64,000 nt of DNA from Bacteroidales bacterium (GCA_017395245.1 JAFPVR010000116.1:1-64000); one strand, 5' to 3'. Positions 50,813 through 62,760 are shown, counted from the stretch's first letter. The notes: generated by a model from the letters alone, not told the origin. Numbers and translations are program-made.

Positions 50813-53791
50813 ATGAAGAAACTGTTACTTTTGACAGCCTTGGTCGCGGCGTTTCTCGCGGTCGGGGCGCAGAACCAGGTCCCCGTGCTCTCCGAAGGCT
50901 TTGACGGCGGTTCCATCCCGGCAGGATGGACGGTGATTGACGCGGATAACGACAACGACACCTGGACGCATTCGTCGGCGTTCCCGAGCTCCTTTATCGC
51001 TGTTCCGACACACAACGGCAGCAGCGGAAGCGTCTATTCCGGCTCCATAAACGTGCAGACGTACAACCCGTTGACACCCGACAATTGGTTGGTGACACCG
51101 GAGGTGACGCTCACCGGCAACAGCACGCTGACCTATTGGATGAGCATATCCGACGGGTACTATCCCGGCGACTATTACGGCGTGTTCATCACGACTGTCA
51201 GCAACCCTACAACAGCGGATTTCACGCAGCTGTTTGCGGAAACAATGACATCGGCCGACGATGTATGGGGAATGCGCACGGTGAACCTGGACAGTTACGC
51301 CGGACAAACGGTCCGGATTGCTTTCCGGCATTTCAACTGCACAGATGACGACATTCTCATTCTGGATGATGTCACGGTGTTGACATCCGCTTCGGCCCCT
51401 GTCCTGACGGTGTCGCCGCCGGAATTGAGTTTCAGTAATATCTCGGTAGGCTCCGTCTCCTCCTCCCAGACGGTGGAAGTGGGGGGCTTCAACGTGACGG
51501 GCACGGTGGATGTCGCGGTGATTTCTCCCTTCGAGATTTCGGATGACAACCTGAACTTCAGCACTACGGTGTCGCTGCCGGACACGGGTGGGACGCTGTA
51601 TGTCCGCTACGCTCCTACGACCGTTGCCACCGACACGGTGGTCATGACGGTTACGGCTGGAGGGGTCTCGCAAACGGTCACGCTCGTGGGCAACGGCATA
51701 GACTGCAGTTTCGTCACCCTGCCGTTCTTCGACGGGTTCGAGGGTCCGGAGTTGAACCCTTGCTGGACAGTCGTTTTCAACGGCACGACCAATCTGCTGG
51801 TGTATGGTGTGCAAAACGAGGCCGCTTCCGAAGGGACGCAGTCGTTTGCCATGATTCCTTTCTACGCCAGCACCTACGACTTGTATCTTATCACTCCCGA
51901 ACTGCCCTTGTCCGGCACGAAGATGGTCTCCTTCGACCATCGGGGTTACTTCTACACGGAGACTTTCGTGGTGGGCTATTCCACGACCACGAATGATCCG
52001 GATGCCTTCACGTGGGGCGAGACAGTGCTTTCGCCTGCTGCGGATAATCCGTGGAACCAATACCAGAACGTCAATATTCCGGGCAATGCGAAGTACATCG
52101 CCATCCACCATACCACATCCAACGGCATGATGCTCTTTATTGACAACTTCACAGTTTCGGAAGTCTCCTCCTGCATGGCCCCCATGAATCTCTCTGCCGG
52201 CAATATCACCACCACCTCGGCGGATCTTTCCTGGTACCAGACTTCCGGAAACTTGGACATCACGCTCTACTACGTGTCGTCCGCCGACACAAACGTGGCC
52301 GCAATCCCGTCCGTCTCCCTGACCGATGATGTCTATACGTTCGGGAACCTTACCCCGGGTGTTACTTACTATTGGATGCTGGGTGTCATTTGCGACGGTG
52401 ACACGCTCTTTTCCGAAGCTAATTCGTTCACCACGCCGTGCGAGGCGATTGCCTTGCTGCCCTACACGGAGAATTTTGACGGCACTGCTGTCGGCCAGGT
52501 TCCCGCCTGTTGGATGCAACTTGATCCGTACGACGGCTATCCCAGCGTGGTCAGCTCTCATGCGCACAGCGGCAATGCGTTGGAGTTCGATGGCGACACC
52601 TACACCGGGGCCCCCGTATTTGCCGTGCTGCCGGCGTTCACCCAAGACCTTTCCACACTTCAGGTCTCGTTCTGGACCCGTCGCGAAGGAACATCTTCCG
52701 GTACGTTCAGCGTGGGCTATGTTACCGATTTCACCGACGCTTCCACCTTTGTGGAGATGGCTTCTTATACCGCCGCGCAAATGGGCGACAACAATTACCA
52801 CTTCTTTAACGTCCTTTTCAATGGCGTGACCACCGTTCCGGGCACAAATTATTACATCGCTTTCAAGTATGAGACCACCAACTACTGGTTCTGGTATTTG
52901 GATGATGTCACCGTGGACGTGATTCCCGCCTGCATGGCACCGCAAGACCTTTCCGTGACGGCGGTGACGAATTCGACGGCGACGCTGAACTGGACTGGCA
53001 ATTCGAACAGCTACACCATATATTATAGAGTGTCCGGGGAAACCTCTTGGGACAGCGTTAGTCACGTTACACCCGGCGCGAACGGCTACACGGTAGGGGG
53101 ACTTTCCGCCAGTACCCTGTATCAATGGTACGTGGCCGCGGAATGTGGCGACAGTTTGGTTGCGAGTCTCGCCACCGGCACGTTCGCGACGGACTGCGGT
53201 GTCTTTGCGGCACCGTTTACCGAGACTTTTGCCGCCGCTTCGCTGCCCATCTGCTGGTCCCTTTATACGGGTTTGGCTGACAGCGTGTTTGCCGGAGCTC
53301 CATTGACAGGTACCACCGACGGTTGGGAGTTCGACAATGTCAATACCTTTGGCAGCTATCATGCCGCGCTGAACATCAACGGCACCTCGTGCAGCCACTG
53401 GATTGTGTCGCCGGCCATCGACTTGAACGGACTTTCCGCCCCGATGTTGACCTTCGACCTTGCCCTGACGGACAACGACAATGCGAATCCCGTTGAGAAC
53501 CCCAACGACCAGATAGACGACCGTTTCATGGTGCTGTTCTCCATTGACGACGGTGCGACGTGGAGTGCGAGTAACGCCATTGTGTGGAGCAACAATGGTC
53601 TTGGCAACCACGCCTTCAACCAGATTGCTGCTACTGGGCAGACGGTGAACCTCCCGTTGGCCAACTACGCGGACGAAACCGTGCGTATCGCTTTCTACGG
53701 CGAATCGACGGTGTCGAACGGCGACAACGACCTGCACATCGACAATGTGAGGGTAGGGGAGACCCCGCAGTGCATGCCCCGTCCTTGCTGA
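50813..53791 (+). CDS. Multi-domain adhesin, N-terminal part (frameshifted)
   Basis: A secreted protein of 992 codons before a frameshift. Signal peptide ends FLAVGAQ. Approximate domain order: cleaved-adhesin (choice-of-anchor J) 20-193, anchor-D-like immunoglobulin-type 195-298, J-type 301-453, FN3-like 454-543, J-type 546-708, FN3-like 709-793, J-type 796-986. The J domains carry repeated FDGGSIPAGW / NFDGTAVGQVPACW starts and WFWYLDDVTVDV ends. It ends in MPRPC because one base is missing after the ATG at 53774; the next frame continues the expected MAPSLLTV sequence. Confidence 0.85.
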   Translation: MKKLLLLTALVAAFLAVGAQNQVPVLSEGFDGGSIPAGWTVIDADNDNDTWTHSSAFPSSFIAVPTHNGSSGSVYSGSINVQTYNPLTPDNWLVTPEVTLTGNSTLTYWMSISDGYYPGDYYGVFITTVSNPTTADFTQLFAETMTSADDVWGMRTVNLDSYAGQTVRIAFRHFNCTDDDILILDDVTVLTSASAPVLTVSPPELSFSNISVGSVSSSQTVEVGGFNVTGTVDVAVISPFEISDDNLNFSTTVSLPDTGGTLYVRYAPTTVATDTVVMTVTAGGVSQTVTLVGNGIDCSFVTLPFFDGFEGPELNPCWTVVFNGTTNLLVYGVQNEAASEGTQSFAMIPFYASTYDLYLITPELPLSGTKMVSFDHRGYFYTETFVVGYSTTTNDPDAFTWGETVLSPAADNPWNQYQNVNIPGNAKYIAIHHTTSNGMMLFIDNFTVSEVSSCMAPMNLSAGNITTTSADLSWYQTSGNLDITLYYVSSADTNVAAIPSVSLTDDVYTFGNLTPGVTYYWMLGVICDGDTLFSEANSFTTPCEAIALLPYTENFDGTAVGQVPACWMQLDPYDGYPSVVSSHAHSGNALEFDGDTYTGAPVFAVLPAFTQDLSTLQVSFWTRREGTSSGTFSVGYVTDFTDASTFVEMASYTAAQMGDNNYHFFNVLFNGVTTVPGTNYYIAFKYETTNYWFWYLDDVTVDVIPACMAPQDLSVTAVTNSTATLNWTGNSNSYTIYYRVSGETSWDSVSHVTPGANGYTVGGLSASTLYQWYVAAECGDSLVASLATGTFATDCGVFAAPFTETFAAASLPICWSLYTGLADSVFAGAPLTGTTDGWEFDNVNTFGSYHAALNINGTSCSHWIVSPAIDLNGLSAPMLTFDLALTDNDNANPVENPNDQIDDRFMVLFSIDDGATWSASNAIVWSNNGLGNHAFNQIAATGQTVNLPLANYADETVRIAFYGESTVSNGDNDLHIDNVRVGETPQCMPRPC

Positions 53792-55209
53792 CCGTGACGG
53801 CTATAACCACGAACACGGCAGTCCTCACCTGGTCGGAGAACGGTACGGCCACCACCTGGCGTGTGGAGTACGGCTCGGCCGGTTTCACCCCTGGCTCGGG
53901 GAACATTCTGACAGTCAACGATACCGTGCCGACGGTCACGATTACCGGTTTGCAGGACAACACCGCATACGACGTGTATGTGAGCGCCTTATGCGACAAT
54001 AGCTCCAGTTCGGATGCGGTGATGGTTTCCTTCACTACGAAGCTGGCACCCGTGGCCATCCCTTACAGCACCGACTTCAGCCCGACCGGCGATCGAAACT
54101 GGCAGCTGAACAACGGAGATTGCTCCAACTACTGGACAATGGGCGCTGTGGGAACGAATCTGGGGGCACTTTTCGTCACGAACAACGGAACCACGCCGGG
54201 CTATACCATTTCCAATGCCTCTTCCGTGGTCTCCGCTGTGAAGAAGTTGACCGTAGGTACCGCCGAGGAGATACTTGTCAGTTTCGACATCGTATGTGGC
54301 GGCGAGGGACAGTATGACTTCATCAAGCTCTTCCTCTCGCCTGATTCGGTGGAGTACCCAGCCGCGAACACCACATTCGAGTACGTCGCTGCCAGTGCCA
54401 GCTATTCCACCCACGCCTTCGATTTCAGCGAGTACCTTCCGCTCTCCACCTACCAGCAGCTCCCCTTCAAGTTTAACCTGACCGACGGTAACACGGTACA
54501 TGTCAACGCGGTGATGTCCAACCCGTATTTCTCGCCCGATGCCGCCAGTGTCGTGAACTTGGTCTTCCTGTGGCGCAACGATTTCATGGGTGGTGTGCAG
54601 ACCGGTGCAGTCATCACCAACGTGTCGGTGACGACGGTGAGCTGCCATGCTCCTGAGGATCTGTCAATCGGGACGGTTACGGATACCACCGCCCTCGTCA
54701 GCTGGCAGCCCGGCAGCGATGAGGCGGCTTGGAATTTGGAGTACAAGTCCGCAAGTGCCGATAGTTGGACGGTGCTGCCGGTGACCACGACGAGCCATCT
54801 GCTTACCGGATTGACCCCCGAGACGGACTATACCGTGCGAGTGCAGGCCAACTGCGGTGCTGGCGATTTTTCGACGTATGTCTACGAAACCTTCACGACC
54901 GACATTGCTGACACCTCCGATCATCCTGGCGACACCACTGGCATCGCGGACCGTCTCGCCGCCAGCGTGACGCTGTACCCGAATCCTGCGAAGGAGGTTG
55001 TCAATGTACAATGTACAATGAACAATGTACAAATCGATGCTGTTGAAGTGTTCGATATTTATGGCAAAATTGTCCGCACCGTTGTAGGGGCGAATAATCA
55101 TTCGCCCCTACAGACCCGCATCAATGTCAGCGGTCTGGCCGACGGCATATATTTCGTGCGCGTGGTCACGGAAGAGGGAATGGTGACGAAGACGTTTGTG
55201 AAGAAATGA
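53777..55209 (+). CDS. Multi-domain adhesin, C-terminal part with T9SS sorting domain
   Basis: Continuation of the 50813 gene in the +1-shifted frame (the frame is open from 53584, but there is no real start). FN3-like 53779-54040, J-type 54055-54640, FN3-like 54650-54900, then a T9SS type A domain from 54960: TLYPNPAKEVVNV, VFDIYGKIV and GIYFVRVVTEEG. Between VRTV and RINVSG it contains VGANNHSPLQ, encoded by palindrome copy 12; just before the first conserved block an AATGTACAATG-type array is also translated. Together the two frames encode a cell-surface or secreted adhesin. Confidence 0.8.
55083..55112. repeat. 30-bp palindrome family, copy 12 (inside coding sequence)
   Basis: TGTAGGGGCGAATAA / TCATTCGCCCCTACA, exactly 30 bases, read in a frame without stops as GANNHSPL within the T9SS domain. 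Confidence 0.85.
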
Positions 55210-55238
55210 TGAATGTTGAATGCTGAATGCTGAATAAG
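55205..55238. repeat. GAATGTTGAATGCTGAATGC word array
   Basis: Begins at the adhesin TGA stop; four GAATGCT-type words. Confidence 0.7.
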
Positions 55239-55497
55239 GGGGGCTCGAAAGGGTCTCCTTTTTTTGTTTCATCTTTTTTTGTTGTTACAACAACAGAGGA
55301 AAATATATATATTTGCCTGTCGAAGTTTACGAACTGTAATGTGTTTATAAAGTGTCATAATCTATTGATTAATAATTGTTTATTGTTGTTAGATATATAG
55401 GTGTCCTGTCCAGTTCTTGCGGCTGTAATGGTGTTTTTTGACCATTGACTTTGACCATTGACTTTCGAAGAAAATCGATTCACAAAATAAAACCAGT
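55239..55497 (+). promoter_or_regulatory. Leader/intergenic region of the giant collagen-like gene
   Basis: Contains a TTGTTGTTACAACAACA inverted repeat (55278-55294), a -7-like TATATTTG at 55308-55315 and a long AT-rich leader of about 180 bases, ending in two GACTTTGACCATT words. The long leader may carry regulation, but no riboswitch was recognised. Confidence 0.45.
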
Positions 55498-58400
55498 ATG
55501 AAAAAGATTTACCTAATCATCACGATGCTGGTGTTCTGCGTGGCGAGCGTTTTCGCCTAGGCACCAGAGAAGTTCAGCTACCAGGCTGTGGTTCGCAACG
55601 CGAGCAACCAGCTGGTGACGAACGCGAGCGTGGGTGTGCGCGTGAGCGTGCTGCAAGGCTCGACTTACGGCGCGGCCGTGTATGTGGAGACACATACCGT
55701 GACCACCAACGCCAACGGCCTGTTGACCCTCGAGATCGGTGACGGCACCGTGCAAAACGGCAGCGTCGCCAACATCGACTGGGGTAACGGCCCCTATTTC
55801 CTCAAAACGGAGATCGACCCCAACGGCGGCACGAACTACTCCGTGACCTCGACGCAGCAGATGCTGAGCGTGCCCTACGCTCTCTACGCTGCCGAGGCCG
55901 GCAATGTGCCCGCCTTCGCGGTGGTCCCCACGGACACCGGCTATGTGCTGGTGCTGACTTCCGCCGACGGCACCACGGCCTCCTACGTGATCCGCAACGG
56001 CGTTGACGGACAAGACGGCGCCCAAGGCCCTGCCGGTCCGCAAGGTCCGCAAGGTCCTCAAGGTGCCCAAGGTATCCAAGGTGAACAAGGTCCTGCCGGC
56101 CAACAAGGTCTGCAAGGTGAACAAGGCCCTGCCGGAGCCCAAGGCCCGCAAGGTGAACAAGGTCCTGCCGGTGCTGCCGGCCAGGATGGCTTCTCCCCGA
56201 TTGTGAACACTGTCCACGCTGGCGACAGCACGGTTGTGACGATTACGGATGCTACCGGCCCCCACACGTTTGTGATTCATGACGGTGCCCAAGGCCCGCA
56301 AGGTATCCAAGGTGAGCAAGGTGCCCAGGGTATCCAAGGTATTCAAGGTATCCAAGGTGAGACAGGTCCCGCTGGTTTGCAAGGCGAGCAGGGCCCGCAA
56401 GGTCCTCAAGGTGAGCAAGGCCCGCAAGGTTCTGCCGGTGCGCAAGGTGCTGCCGGTGTCGGCATTGCTGGCATCACGGGTCCGACAACGAGTGCCACCA
56501 ACCCCCTCGAAAAAACTTACACGATTAACTATACGGACGGTACTTCCACCACTTTCGTCGTGACAGATGGCGCAGTCGGAGCCCAAGGTCCTCAAGGTGA
56601 GCAAGGTCCCGCCGGTGACCAAGGCCCTCAAGGTGAGCAGGGCCCTGCCGGAGCCCAAGGCCCTCAAGGTGAACAAGGTCCCGCTGGTGCTCAAGGTCCG
56701 CAGGGTGAGCAAGGTCCTGCCGGTGCCACCGGTGCCCCTGGTACTCCCGGTCAGGATGGTCGCGGCATTGTGAACATCACCGGTCCGCTGAGCAGCAACA
56801 ATATCGACACCTACACCATTCAATACAGCGACAACACCACGAGCACCTTCACGGTGACCAACGGTGTGGATGGTACCAATGGCGTGGGCATTTCCGGTAT
56901 TGAGCTGATAAATACCGAAGGTGCGCAGAAGACTTACAAGATTACCTTTACCGATGGCAGTGCCTACACCTACGACGTGCTTGATGGTGTGGCAGGCCCC
57001 GCCGGTCCGCAAGGCCCTCAAGGTGATCAGGGCCCTCAAGGTCTGCAAGGCTTGCAGGGTGAACAGGGTCCGCAAGGTCTTCAGGGCGAGCAAGGTCCCC
57101 AAGGTCTGCAAGGTTTGCAGGGTGAACAGGGTCCGCAAGGTCTTCAGGGCGAGCAAGGCCCGCAAGGTTTGCAGGGCGAGCAAGGTCCGCAGGGCGTCGG
57201 CATCGCCTCTATTGCTAAGACTGGAACCTCTGGCAATGTGGACACTTACACGATTACCTACACTGACGCCACTGTTGCGCCGACCATTTTCACGGTGACC
57301 AATGGCCAGGACGGTCAGGACGGTGTCTCTCCTATGGTTTCTGCCGCCGCTTCCGGCGACAATGTTGTCGTTACCGTGGTTGACGGCACGGGCACCCACG
57401 AGTACACTATCCCGACCAACACGGGGGCGTTTACCCAGCTGCCCGCCAACTGGGCCGAGACCAACCCCTCCAATCCGCAATACATCCAGAACAAACCGAA
57501 CCTCGCTACAGTGGCCACAAGCGGCAACTACAGTGACCTGACGGGCACACCGACCATCCCGACGCAGACGAGCCAGCTGACCAACAATAGCGGCTTCATC
57601 ACCGCTTCGGACGTTCCCGCGCAGCAGAACGCCGATTGGAACGCCACCACGGGTGCTGCTGAGATCTTGAACAAGCCGACTCTCGCCACGGTTGCCACGA
57701 GTGGCAATTACAACGACCTGACTAATAAGCCGACCATCCCGACGGTGAACGATGGCAATATCATTGTACAGCAGGATGGCACCGTGGTGGGCAGCTTCAC
57801 CACCAACCAGTCTGGCACCACCACCATCAACCTCACCTCTCCGAATGTGGCCGACGGCGTGTTGACCCTCAAGCGCAACGGCGTCCCGGTCGGCACCTTT
57901 ACTGCCAACCAGGCTATGCCCGCCAATATTGACATTGTGGTTCCGACCACCGTGGCCGAGATGACCGACGCTGCCCAGTACGCGAAAACGACGGATATTC
58001 CGACGCAGACGAGCCAGCTGACCAACAACAGCGGCTTCATCACCGCTTCGGATATTCCCGCGCAGCAGAATGCAGACTGGAACGCCACTACGGGTGCGGC
58101 CCAGATCTTGAACAAACCGACCCTTGCCACGGTTGCCACAAGCGGCAATTACAACGACCTGACAAACAAGCCGACCATCCCGGCCGCCCAGGTGAATGCC
58201 GACTGGAACGCCACTTCCGGCGCAGCGGAGATTCTGAACAAACCCTCTATTTCCGAAATCCAGATCCAGAGTGTCAGCCACGACACGATGTATTTCACCA
58301 ACGGCACATACGCCGTGATGACGGCCGACTGGACCAACGTGACCAACAAGCCCGCCTTCGCGACCGTGGCCACCACTGGCAACTACAACGATCTCGATAA

Positions 58401-61400
58401 CAGGCCTACCATTCCTCAAAGGACAAGTGATTTGGACAACAACTCCGGGTTCATCACCCTTGCCGATGTCCCCGCTCAGGTGCAGTCCGACTGGAATGAG
58501 GGCGACAACACCGACCCCGCCTTCATCCACAACAAGCCCGATATGAGCAACTATGCCACCCATGCCGAGATTGCCGCAGCCGGCTACCTTACCGACGCCG
58601 ACATGAGCAACTTTGTGACCAAGACCGATGATGAGACGATTGGCGGCGACAAGACCTTCTTGGACAATGTCTCCGTTGCGGTCACCGGCTCCATGGAAGT
58701 GCCCTCTGTGTTGAACAATATTGCCAACGACGGCAGCCTCAACCTGAAGACTAATGTTGGTTCGGGCAACTGCGAGCAGGCCATGAACTTCTGCGACATG
58801 GAGACCATCTACCAGAACATTTTGGACAAGTTCAACGACCTTAGCGATGAGATTGACAAGCTGAACGACAGCATCAAGAAACTCAACAAGGAGAAAAACA
58901 CCCCGAAGGACGGCGAGGTCTGTCCCAACACCCCGTCTGTGATCGATGTGGACGGCAACACCTATTCCACCGTGCGCATTGGCAACCAGTGCTGGATGCG
59001 TGAGAATCTGCGTGTGATGCACTGGCCGGACAGCACCCCGTCTGTGCCTCACCGGGTCACATCGCCCATTGTCGGATATCATGGAACTGCACTTTCCGGT
59101 TTGAGATACGCTTTCACGGATGTGATGGCGAATGCCTCTGCAACTCCTACATCTGCCCCGACGCAAGGTATCTGTCCTCAAGGATGGCGCGTGCCGTCTG
59201 ATGAGGATTTCACCATTCTGGTGAATTACGCCATTTCCAAAACCGGTAACGCCGGTCCGTCTTTGATGGCATCGTACGGTTGGGGTAACAATACTCCTGT
59301 TGAAGGACAAAACCGTTTGGGTATGTCCTTTGTGCAGAACTGGGGTTCTGACTGTGATTTGGTCTCCACCAATCAAAAGAATTGGCGAAAGTCATCCAAT
59401 ACTACCGTGTCTTCGAATCCAACCAGTTCCTATAATTTCCATAGTCTCAGCGGTACATCCGACAGTAAGTTGGGTGTCCGTTGTATTCGAGCTAACAGCA
59501 ATGGTGAACCCAACACCGTCCAGCTGCCAACGGTGGTCACAAATGCCCCCAATGCGCAAAATATCTACGATGTGAACGTCTCGGGTACGGACGTGTCGCT
59601 TAAAATCAAGCCGGGCGTGATTACCGAAAACGACAACAGCCTTCCTCCGATTACGAACCTGACCGAATACGGCTTTGTCTACAGTTCCACGGCCAATACC
59701 ACCTCCATGCTGATGTTAGGTAAGTCGGGAGTGTCGGCAATGACCACCACGGTTTCCACACAACCCGCCTCCTATCCTGTGAATGTCGGCCAAAGTGAGA
59801 GTACTGACTATTTCGAGGTTTCCGGCCTGACCTCCGGCACTACTTACTACTACCGTGCCTATGCTACGAATGGCACTGGCACAGCCTACGGAACGGTGAG
59901 GTATTTCGTCGCGCAGTCGGATCCCAAGTCTTGCAAGGCGGCGCTCGGCAGTTCCTATCCGGACCATGCCACGGATGTGGAGGGTAACATCTACCCTACG
60001 GTGGCTTTAGGCTCGCAGTGCTGGATGGCGCAGAACCTGCGCACCAGCCAGTATGCGGACGGCAGCACGATTTCCGGCACGGTTATTCCCGGCGATGGCA
60101 CGCTGAACGCCGACTACGGTCGCCTCTACAATTTCGCCCAAACCCTCCGCGGTACGGCTTCCACCGATCTCCCAGTGCAGGGTGTCTGCCCCAATGGCTG
60201 GCATGTGCCCACCTCCGATGAATGGGATGCACTCTGGAACCACATGAAAGGCATTTCCGCATACCAGTGTGGTGGCAACTCCTTGAATGTCGCCAAGGCA
60301 ATGGCCTCCCAAAGCGGCTGGACTGCGATCGGAATCACATGCAGCCCGGGCAACGATCAGACAACAAACAATGCTTCCGGCTTCAATGCCTATCCGGCAG
60401 GTTACTGCTCTTCAAGCGCTAACAAATACTCCTATGGTACAAATGCCGGATTTATGTCCACTACGTATGGCGTCAACGTGTGTGTGCTCGTTGGTACCAG
60501 CACGCTAAGTAAAACTTCTTCCGCTTTGTCTGACTATGGTCGTTCCGTGCGATGCGTCTACAACGGGGCTTCCAGCAGTGTGGCCCCGACAGTGGAGACG
60601 GGCACGGCAACGTGTACGGACATAACGGCTGTGTATAATAACCGTTCGGTCTTTTTCAAATACAGGCTTACCGGCACGGTGCATTCCGGTTCGGGTATCG
60701 CGGAAAGGGGTATATGCTACTCGAACTCCGTGACCACGCCCACCTACGAGAGCTGTCCCTCCCTCACCTCCACGTCGAACAACATTTCGGTGATTCGTGA
60801 CGAATTTGAGCCGGGTGAAACGTACTATTACCGCGCGTATGCCAAGACTTCCAGCGGGGATATTACTTATGGAGCGGTGAAGAGTTTCACCATGCCGGTC
60901 CTGCCGACGGTTACCACTGTGGGTGTCAATAGTTATACCGCCACGACTGCCAGCCTCAGTGGCAAAGTAAACAGCTTGGGTACCACCTCCGAGGTCGCCA
61001 TCACGAGCCGGGGTGTGGATGTCCGCACGGCCCAATATCCGAGTGGCACCACGCTCACCTCCGGAACCGTTACCGGCAGTTCAACGGGAACCTACAACGT
61101 GTCTGTCTCCGGCCTTACTGCAGGTACCACCTACTATGCAATTGCCAGTTACAATGTTACCATAACCATGGATGGGTTCTCAAAAACTTTCAAGCTCTAT
61201 TCTGACGATTCCAGTGTTCCATTCATGGTGGGTACGAAGCCTTCAGTCTCCATGACAGGTGTGACATACGCGGGTGACAATCAAACCCAAATAAGGTACA
61301 CATGGAAAGGCAACCTTGATAATGCCGGAACTCCCGTCATCACGGAAAAAGGTTTTGTTTACAGTCAAACGAATATCACCCCTACGTTAAGAGCAGGAGG

Positions 61401-62547
61401 AAGTTATGGTAAACAGGTCGTTGCCGGAACATCTACAGGGTCGTTTGCTTATAATGCCTTGTTCTCATCCCCAAATACAACGTGGTATGTCCGTGCCTAC
61501 GCCATCAGCGCCTTGGACACGGTATACGCAACAACAATCTATTCGTTCACGACCCACGACTACCCCGGTGTGACTTTGTCCAATAACTATGCAAGTGACT
61601 ACTATTACAGTGCGGAAGTGACCACGACCTCAATCAGGTTGCACAGCAGTTTTAACTCCAAATCCTCCTCCAGCACGTCCGGCGGATGCGAGGCGGCGCA
61701 CTCGCAAGGCTATGTCTATTCCACCAGCCCGATGACGATTTCTGACGTTGACGCCACTTCTACGGGAATCAACTCCAATTCCGGACCTTCAACATTTGGA
61801 ACGAGCGTCACGACTGATGGCGCTGTCGATACGCTCAAAAATCTTTCCGCGAACACGAAGTACTACATCCGCGCATGGGTCCGCAGTGCAGCGGGTTACA
61901 CCTACAGTAACGAGCGTGTGATCAGGACCAAGCTTTCTTGCGGAGGCATTCTCTACGATCAGAATGGAAACTCCTACTTCACAGTGACCGTCGGTTCCGG
62001 TTCCTCTACCCAGTGCTGGATGAAGTACAATCTCAAGGCCAATAACTACGACAATACCTTGAACCAGACTGAGAATGGTTCCGGTACGGCTGTTACTTAT
62101 GGTAGCTCTTCGTATTCTGAAACCAACAAGTATAGGTATTATCCGGGAGGTAACTCATCCAATGTGGCCTCATACGGTAATCTGTACAACTGGCCGGCGG
62201 CTGTGGGGTCGGGCGTGTCTTACGCGACCCATTCCAGCTCCACGATGACGAACTCGGCAAGCAAGGCTCAAGGAATCTGTCCTCGTGGCTGGCACGTTCC
62301 CACCCAGGCGGAATGGAACTATTTAGACAGCAAAATCAGCAGCTATTATACTTCATTCGCACCTCAATTTGCCGGATATTTTGCGAACGGTTACACGAAC
62401 ATGTTAACAGAAAGAGGCGAATATTGGTCCAGCACGTTGAAGTCAGGAAACGAATACTACTATTGGTGGTACCAAAGTTCTGGTACTCATGGTGTAACAT
62501 ACGATCCGACGGACATCGGCAAGTCTGTGCGCTGCATCCAGGACTAA
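55498..62547 (+). CDS. Giant collagen-like, tail-fibre-like and FISUMP-domain surface protein (in-frame TAG after signal peptide)
   Basis: 2,349 codons. The signal peptide KKIYLIITMLVFCVASVFA is followed by TAG (55558-55560) where related proteins have Gln; reading resumes APEKFSYQAVVRN. Translation from GTG 55588 would lack the signal peptide. Domains by residue: N-terminal beta region 22-165; four Gly-X-Y collagen-like blocks at ~170-231, 262-322, 360-421 and 499-567 with 30-80 residue spacers; tail-fibre-like repeats (WNATTGAAEILNKPTLA) ~655-1020; a coiled coil ~1102-1136; FISUMP domains ~1141-1335, 1478-1690 and 2147-2349 (GNQCWMRENLR, GSQCWMAQNLR, TQCWMKYNLK; ICPxGWxVPxxxEW); FN3-like domains between them. 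No T9SS tail. Probably a surface fibre or adhesin. Confidence 0.85.
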
Positions 62548-62587
62548 CCTCTTGAGCTGAGACTCTACAAGAATATGTGAACAAGGG

Positions 62588-62620
62588 CGGCTTCTCCGGA
62601 AACGGAGGAGCCGTTCTTTT
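62588..62620 (+). terminator. Terminator after the giant gene
   Basis: CGGCTTCTCCG / CGGAGGAGCCG hairpin with a GAAA loop, followed by TTCTTTTATT. Confidence 0.75.
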
Positions 62621-62621
62621 A

Positions 62622-62676
62622 TTAATGCTGAATGCTGAATGCTGAATGTTGAATGTTGAATGCTGAATGTTGAATA
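62622..62676. repeat. TGAATGCTGAATGTTGAATG word array
   Basis: Seven GAATGCT/GAATGTT words between the two hairpins. Confidence 0.8.
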
Positions 62677-62698
62677 GGTTTGTTGGTGAACGATAGAT

Positions 62699-62736
62699 AA
62701 AACGGCGGCTCGAGATGATGTCCGAACCGCCGTTTT
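62699..62736. terminator. Hairpin 3' of the carboxylase subunit gene
   Basis: AAAACGGCGG / CCGCCGTTTT, 18-base loop, with A- and T-runs so it can work for both strands. Confidence 0.7.
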
Positions 62737-62760
62737 ACGTTTAAATCGCCGTGGTTTGCC

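Noticed and set aside
50825-53737. A 970-codon minus-strand open frame antisense to the adhesin
   Set aside because: Its Arg/His/Val-rich sequence has no domain, and the plus strand has a signal peptide, repeated domains and a T9SS tail.
55558-55560. TAG reassigned to an amino acid (alternative genetic code)
   Set aside because: Several other genes end at TAG without any sensible continuation (for example M23 peptidase at 11922 and the response regulator at 44570), so TAG works as a stop here.
55513-59376. A very long open frame (about 1,287 codons) on the minus strand, antisense to the giant gene
   Set aside because: It is composed of low-complexity Leu/Thr/Ala/Gly runs mirroring the Gly-X-Y and repeat codons of the plus-strand gene, lacks its own promoter, and has no recognisable domain. 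It is a shadow of biased codon use.
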